A stretch of DNA of 10,226 bases from contig JAJTHY010000014.1 of assembly GCA_021298045.1 (NCBI GenBank), positions 1 through 10,226 on the forward strand, in the 5' to 3' direction. Positions 8,901 to 10,226 of this stretch are shown one piece after another (positions within the stretch are counted from its first letter, which is position 1; each line of letters starts with the position of its first letter). The notes under the pieces were generated by a model. It saw nothing but the letters and a program-made list of their open reading frames with translations, was not told where the DNA came from and made no database searches. The stretch is from Candidatus Jidaibacter sp. (GTDB lineage Bacteria; Pseudomonadota; Alphaproteobacteria; Rickettsiales; Midichloriaceae). Both the position numbers and the translations under genes were made by a program.

Positions 8901-9882
8901 TTATGACCATGATAAAGTTTATATAAATGGTTCTGAGACTCACCCATTAATTAGTCTTTTGCATTGGAATAAAAAATATTTCAAACAATTATTAGCAAAA
9001 GGTGCGGATATAAATTGTAGAATCACTTTGTTTACTACAAATAATCTTTTATATTTTGCAAACACCCCCGATGACGTAAAATTTTTGCTGGAAAATGGCG
9101 CTAGCGTAATTCCACAAAAGTCAGACCAAGAATATCCTTTAACTAAATTTCTTCAAGACAAAAAATATGAGCAAGCTTTCTTGCTTCTACAGCATGGAGC
9201 TGATGTAAATTATTGTAAAAGCGATAAATCCCCCCCCACCATTGCAATGCTTAGATATGAAGCATTCAATCAGGATTCAAAACCCTTTTTGATCACTTTA
9301 TTTTTAACAGGTGCTAACCTAAATTATAAGACCAATGACCTTGAAGGAATATTAGATTATTTTAGAATGTTAGAGCGAGCTCGTGGGGTTTTACGCCCTA
9401 AAATTCAGGCCATGAAAGACACAACAGAGCAACTTATAAAATTAGAAAATACGATAAATGAAAAGTTGCTAAACCCTCTTGAGAAAAAATTAGCTGATAA
9501 AAATAATAAGGAAATTCTTGAAATTTGTTCAAGCGATTTGGAAGAATTTTTTAGCATCAAGGGCGCTAGTGAATTTAAGGCAAGTCCTATTTTAAAAGTT
9601 TATGCAAAAAAAACTACACTGCCATTAAAACTATATTGCGTAGAAGAATTTTTTCAAAAGGCTGAAAAACAAATACAAGCTAATAACTCTAAAGAAGGTT
9701 CTATACTTAGCTTTTCATATCGTTATTTTTATGGGCCAGATAATACAGATATATTGTTACTTCAAGAGCAGAAAAATAAATTCTATGAAGAACTTTCTAA
9801 GACCCTTCCTTTGCAATCTTTAATTTCAGAATCTTATGTTAGTAAGGAGCAAACAAGGAATATTGAAGAAAATCAAAGGTGA
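5908..9882 (+). CDS. Large ankyrin-repeat protein, candidate effector
   Basis: This 1324-residue protein has ankyrin repeats, helix-turn-helix units that bind other proteins. Residues 1-480 are charged, mostly helical-looking and match no family I recognise. A first ankyrin array spans about 484-666, with repeats ending in phrases such as KNGVDVNKPLPNGKT, KKGADVHQKFTNDET and KNGADVNAKNN. A spacer (about 667-744) follows, then a second, more diverged array at about 745-1150 (KDGVDINCK, KNGADINAKTHDGKT, DKGANVNS, EKGADINNN, AKGADINCR, QHGADVNYC). Residues 1150-1324 are charged and probably helical, rich in Lys and Glu. There is no N-terminal signal peptide or membrane segment, so it is cytoplasmic or exported by a Sec-independent route such as type IV secretion. 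The start at 5908 has no good Shine-Dalgarno. An eight-C run lies at codon 1108-1110. In intracellular alphaproteobacteria such proteins are often host-directed effectors; that role is inferred here, and the repeats alone do not prove it. Confidence 0.93.
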   Translation: MKVNLEKLKEDFIEQKFEINPELKTKILSDFYQEHNCASQPVYLSIKKPEPSQELTEGELAELEADNKENKEQTINQMKAICAKMQEFGFTKFPNLMGKFISNTGDNEYVLNQIKDTVESIFFVVLSKSGNDQKKLAIKYKNKDFICGPGTLTNLQKILQEITLGEQGIESYLALQKRQIVEQIIIEMIKNNQFQTNIISREWAGQEVHNITSMVNLIADEFGLQKKTKDEDQFMFGFKEISDDMSEYDLRAVQKFNSDLMQDIEKLTAKLNQELQNPEVFDSLLSMIVESMITNLPFFGEDFNKITQDRNAIQQQVLEVFENLGLEKTSFLKDNFHHQAIIKVTDYESQNYKRNAFETLKTAAIIYLNEKEVIQAEDIDLLKRKIELENELDADGNQEVSLETLQKFETLGQLKPTVQGLIENNLKVQKEGTDSIMAIEYALSNNIFNHEEILDLLMKRDLEEDEFKVISQWAQEEKISLGERKEFFLINAIHFGDTVLISKLIELGVNVNSPLTNGKLPISIAVEANNEAALDSLIKNGVDVNKPLPNGKTLLFEAVNSKNLAAIELLVKKGADVHQKFTNDETVLFEAIRQESLEAVEILVKNGADVNAKNNLDPNSYSNTPLEKVLYKLKVAERENQQESAARNLKITEFLLANKADYKSNRIANKIMELGIKTISEILKQINDPIYFLGFITDPKNYNNYFKDNSLAVQLILQQAEEYERSLAEGNEELKTLKDLKNLALEKQFFYAVEKNNLELIKRLFKDGVDINCKRYFGETPLIALMSNFNEKIFEFLLKNGADINAKTHDGKTVFHKALEWCKPEILDKILAKNPEIDLQGFVRHRSILEYALKYGKYEIAKSLLSQGANILGEEKGADYSLLYAIEQGYIDIVAELLDKGANVNSLYGIEILLGAISNDYKNSALYRALALSSGFYNKESKGNYANRDTYKKIARLLLEKGADINNNIGKYSGNTLAAACATKDEMIIDAVLANLDYYDHDKVYINGSETHPLISLLHWNKKYFKQLLAKGADINCRITLFTTNNLLYFANTPDDVKFLLENGASVIPQKSDQEYPLTKFLQDKKYEQAFLLLQHGADVNYCKSDKSPPTIAMLRYEAFNQDSKPFLITLFLTGANLNYKTNDLEGILDYFRMLERARGVLRPKIQAMKDTTEQLIKLENTINEKLLNPLEKKLADKNNKEILEICSSDLEEFFSIKGASEFKASPILKVYAKKTTLPLKLYCVEEFFQKAEKQIQANNSKEGSILSFSYRYFYGPDNTDILLLQEQKNKFYEELSKTLPLQSLISESYVSKEQTRNIEENQR
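9230..9237 (+). repeat. Eight-C homopolymer inside the ankyrin gene
   Basis: A run of eight C residues encodes Ser-Pro-Pro (1108-1110) within the second ankyrin array. In otherwise AT-rich DNA such a run stands out. Loss or gain of one C would shift the frame and remove the last repeat and the whole C-terminal region. In this window the frame is open. Confidence 0.85.
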
Positions 9883-9960
9883 GGAGAACATCTTGCGTAC
9901 TACTTTAAATCCATTACTACTTATGCAAGGTACATTATTAAAGTGAATAAGCTAACTTTA

Positions 9961-9988
9961 TTGAAAAGAAGGAGCTATGTGTTATTCT
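9961..9988 (+). promoter_or_regulatory. Putative sigma-70 promoter for the pirin gene
   Basis: TTGAAA at 9961-9966 (five of six to the -35 consensus) and TATTCT at 9983-9988 (four of six to the -10 consensus) are separated by 16 bases. A transcript would begin near 9995, about 18 bases before the pirin ATG, leaving room for the AGGA ribosome binding site at 10002-10005. Confidence 0.4.
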
Positions 9989-10003
9989 GCATTTAGAAAC
10001 TAG
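9977..10003 (+). other. Eight-codon open frame before pirin, possible gene remnant
   Basis: AAGGAG at 9969-9974 leads two bases later to an ATG that opens an eight-codon frame, MCYSAFRN, ending at TAG 10001-10003, which overlaps the pirin ribosome binding site. The beginning MCYSA resembles, from memory, the N terminus of some SRAP (DUF159) proteins, so this could be the stub of a deleted gene. Eight residues cannot establish that, and it may equally be a leader ORF or chance. Confidence 0.15.
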
Positions 10004-10012
10004 GATAAGCAT

Positions 10013-10226
10013 ATGACGTTAATTGACCTAACCATCACGCCACGCGAAAAGGACTTAGGAGGTTTTTCTGTTCGCAGAGTTCTGCCATATGCTAAACGCC
10101 GTACTGTGGGGCCATTCATATTTTTTGACCATATGGGACCAGCCGATTTCGCAGCCCATCACGGTATAGATGTAAGGCCACATCCTCATATTGGCTTGTC
10201 AACTGTCACATATCTTTTCGAAGGAG
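10013..10226 (+). CDS. Pirin-family cupin protein, 5' end only
   Basis: The first 71 codons of a pirin-family protein are present and the right window edge cuts the rest (pirins are usually about 230-300 residues). Pirins are bicupin proteins with one metal site, usually iron, in the N-terminal barrel; some bacterial members show quercetin dioxygenase activity and others are regulators. The N terminus shows [28 protein letters not shown], then the signature [17 protein letters not shown] at 55-71. His57 and His59 are two of the expected metal ligands; the other two (a later His and Glu) lie beyond the edge. AGGA at 10002-10005, seven bases before the ATG at 10013, supports the start. The gene lies 130 bases after the ankyrin gene and probably has its own promoter. 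The physiological role cannot be told from this fragment. Confidence 0.93.
   Translation, partial: MTLIDLTITPREKDLGGFSVRRVLPYAKRRTVGPFIFFDHMGPADFAAHHGIDVRPHPHIGLSTVTYLFEG

Noticed and set aside
7357..9357. Ankyrin region considered as a DNA-level tandem repeat
   Set aside because: The units are too diverged in nucleotide sequence and irregular in length; the repetition exists only at the protein level.
9893..9946. 17-codon frame starting at TTG after GAGGAG
   Set aside because: It has a rare start codon and no recognisable product; chance is the simplest explanation.
9939..9960. Hairpin TAAAGT/ACTTTA with a 10-base loop
   Set aside because: The stem is only six mostly A-T pairs and is followed by TTGAAAAG rather than a T run, so it is not a convincing terminator.

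Overview
The window looks like a piece of an AT-rich alphaproteobacterial genome, most plausibly a host-associated or intracellular lineage of the Rickettsiales/Holosporales type. Three things point there: a two-gene remnant of the alphaproteobacterial gene transfer agent (GTA) tail cluster, a very large ankyrin-repeat protein of the kind common in intracellular alphaproteobacteria, and AT-rich DNA with short intergenic gaps. The presence of tpiA argues against the genus Rickettsia, which lacks glycolysis. The exact taxon is inferred, not shown.

Left part (1-1690, minus strand): holA (DNA polymerase III delta subunit, clamp loader) followed by tpiA (triosephosphate isomerase). They share a 4-base ATGA stop/start overlap and are probably one transcript. 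tpiA runs off the left edge and lacks its last twenty or so residues.

Centre (1702-5776, plus strand): after a 69-base divergent intergenic region carrying a TATAAT box come two tightly spaced genes matching the last two structural genes of the Rhodobacter capsulatus GTA: an NlpC/P60-type cell-wall peptidase (g14-like) and the giant tail-tip 'host specificity' protein with a glycosidase-like TIM barrel (g15-like). Both are full length with their motifs intact. The genes that normally precede them in a GTA cluster (g12, g13 and earlier) are not here; holA lies there instead, in the opposite orientation.

Right part (5777-10226, plus strand): a 1324-residue ankyrin protein with an unrecognised N-terminal region of about 480 residues, two separate ankyrin arrays and a helical C-terminal region. 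It has its own TATAAT box and contains an eight-C run, which is unusual in such AT-rich DNA and could be a frameshift hotspot. A 130-base gap with a plausible promoter and tiny open frames leads to the start of a pirin-family cupin gene cut by the right edge.

The genes do not form one pathway. They read as housekeeping genes (holA-tpiA, pirin) flanking a retained GTA tail module and an accessory ankyrin gene. I saw no tRNA, rRNA, insertion sequence or CRISPR array, and no convincing intrinsic terminator. No entirely new system is evident; the ankyrin protein and the isolated GTA tail pair are the parts most worth attention.
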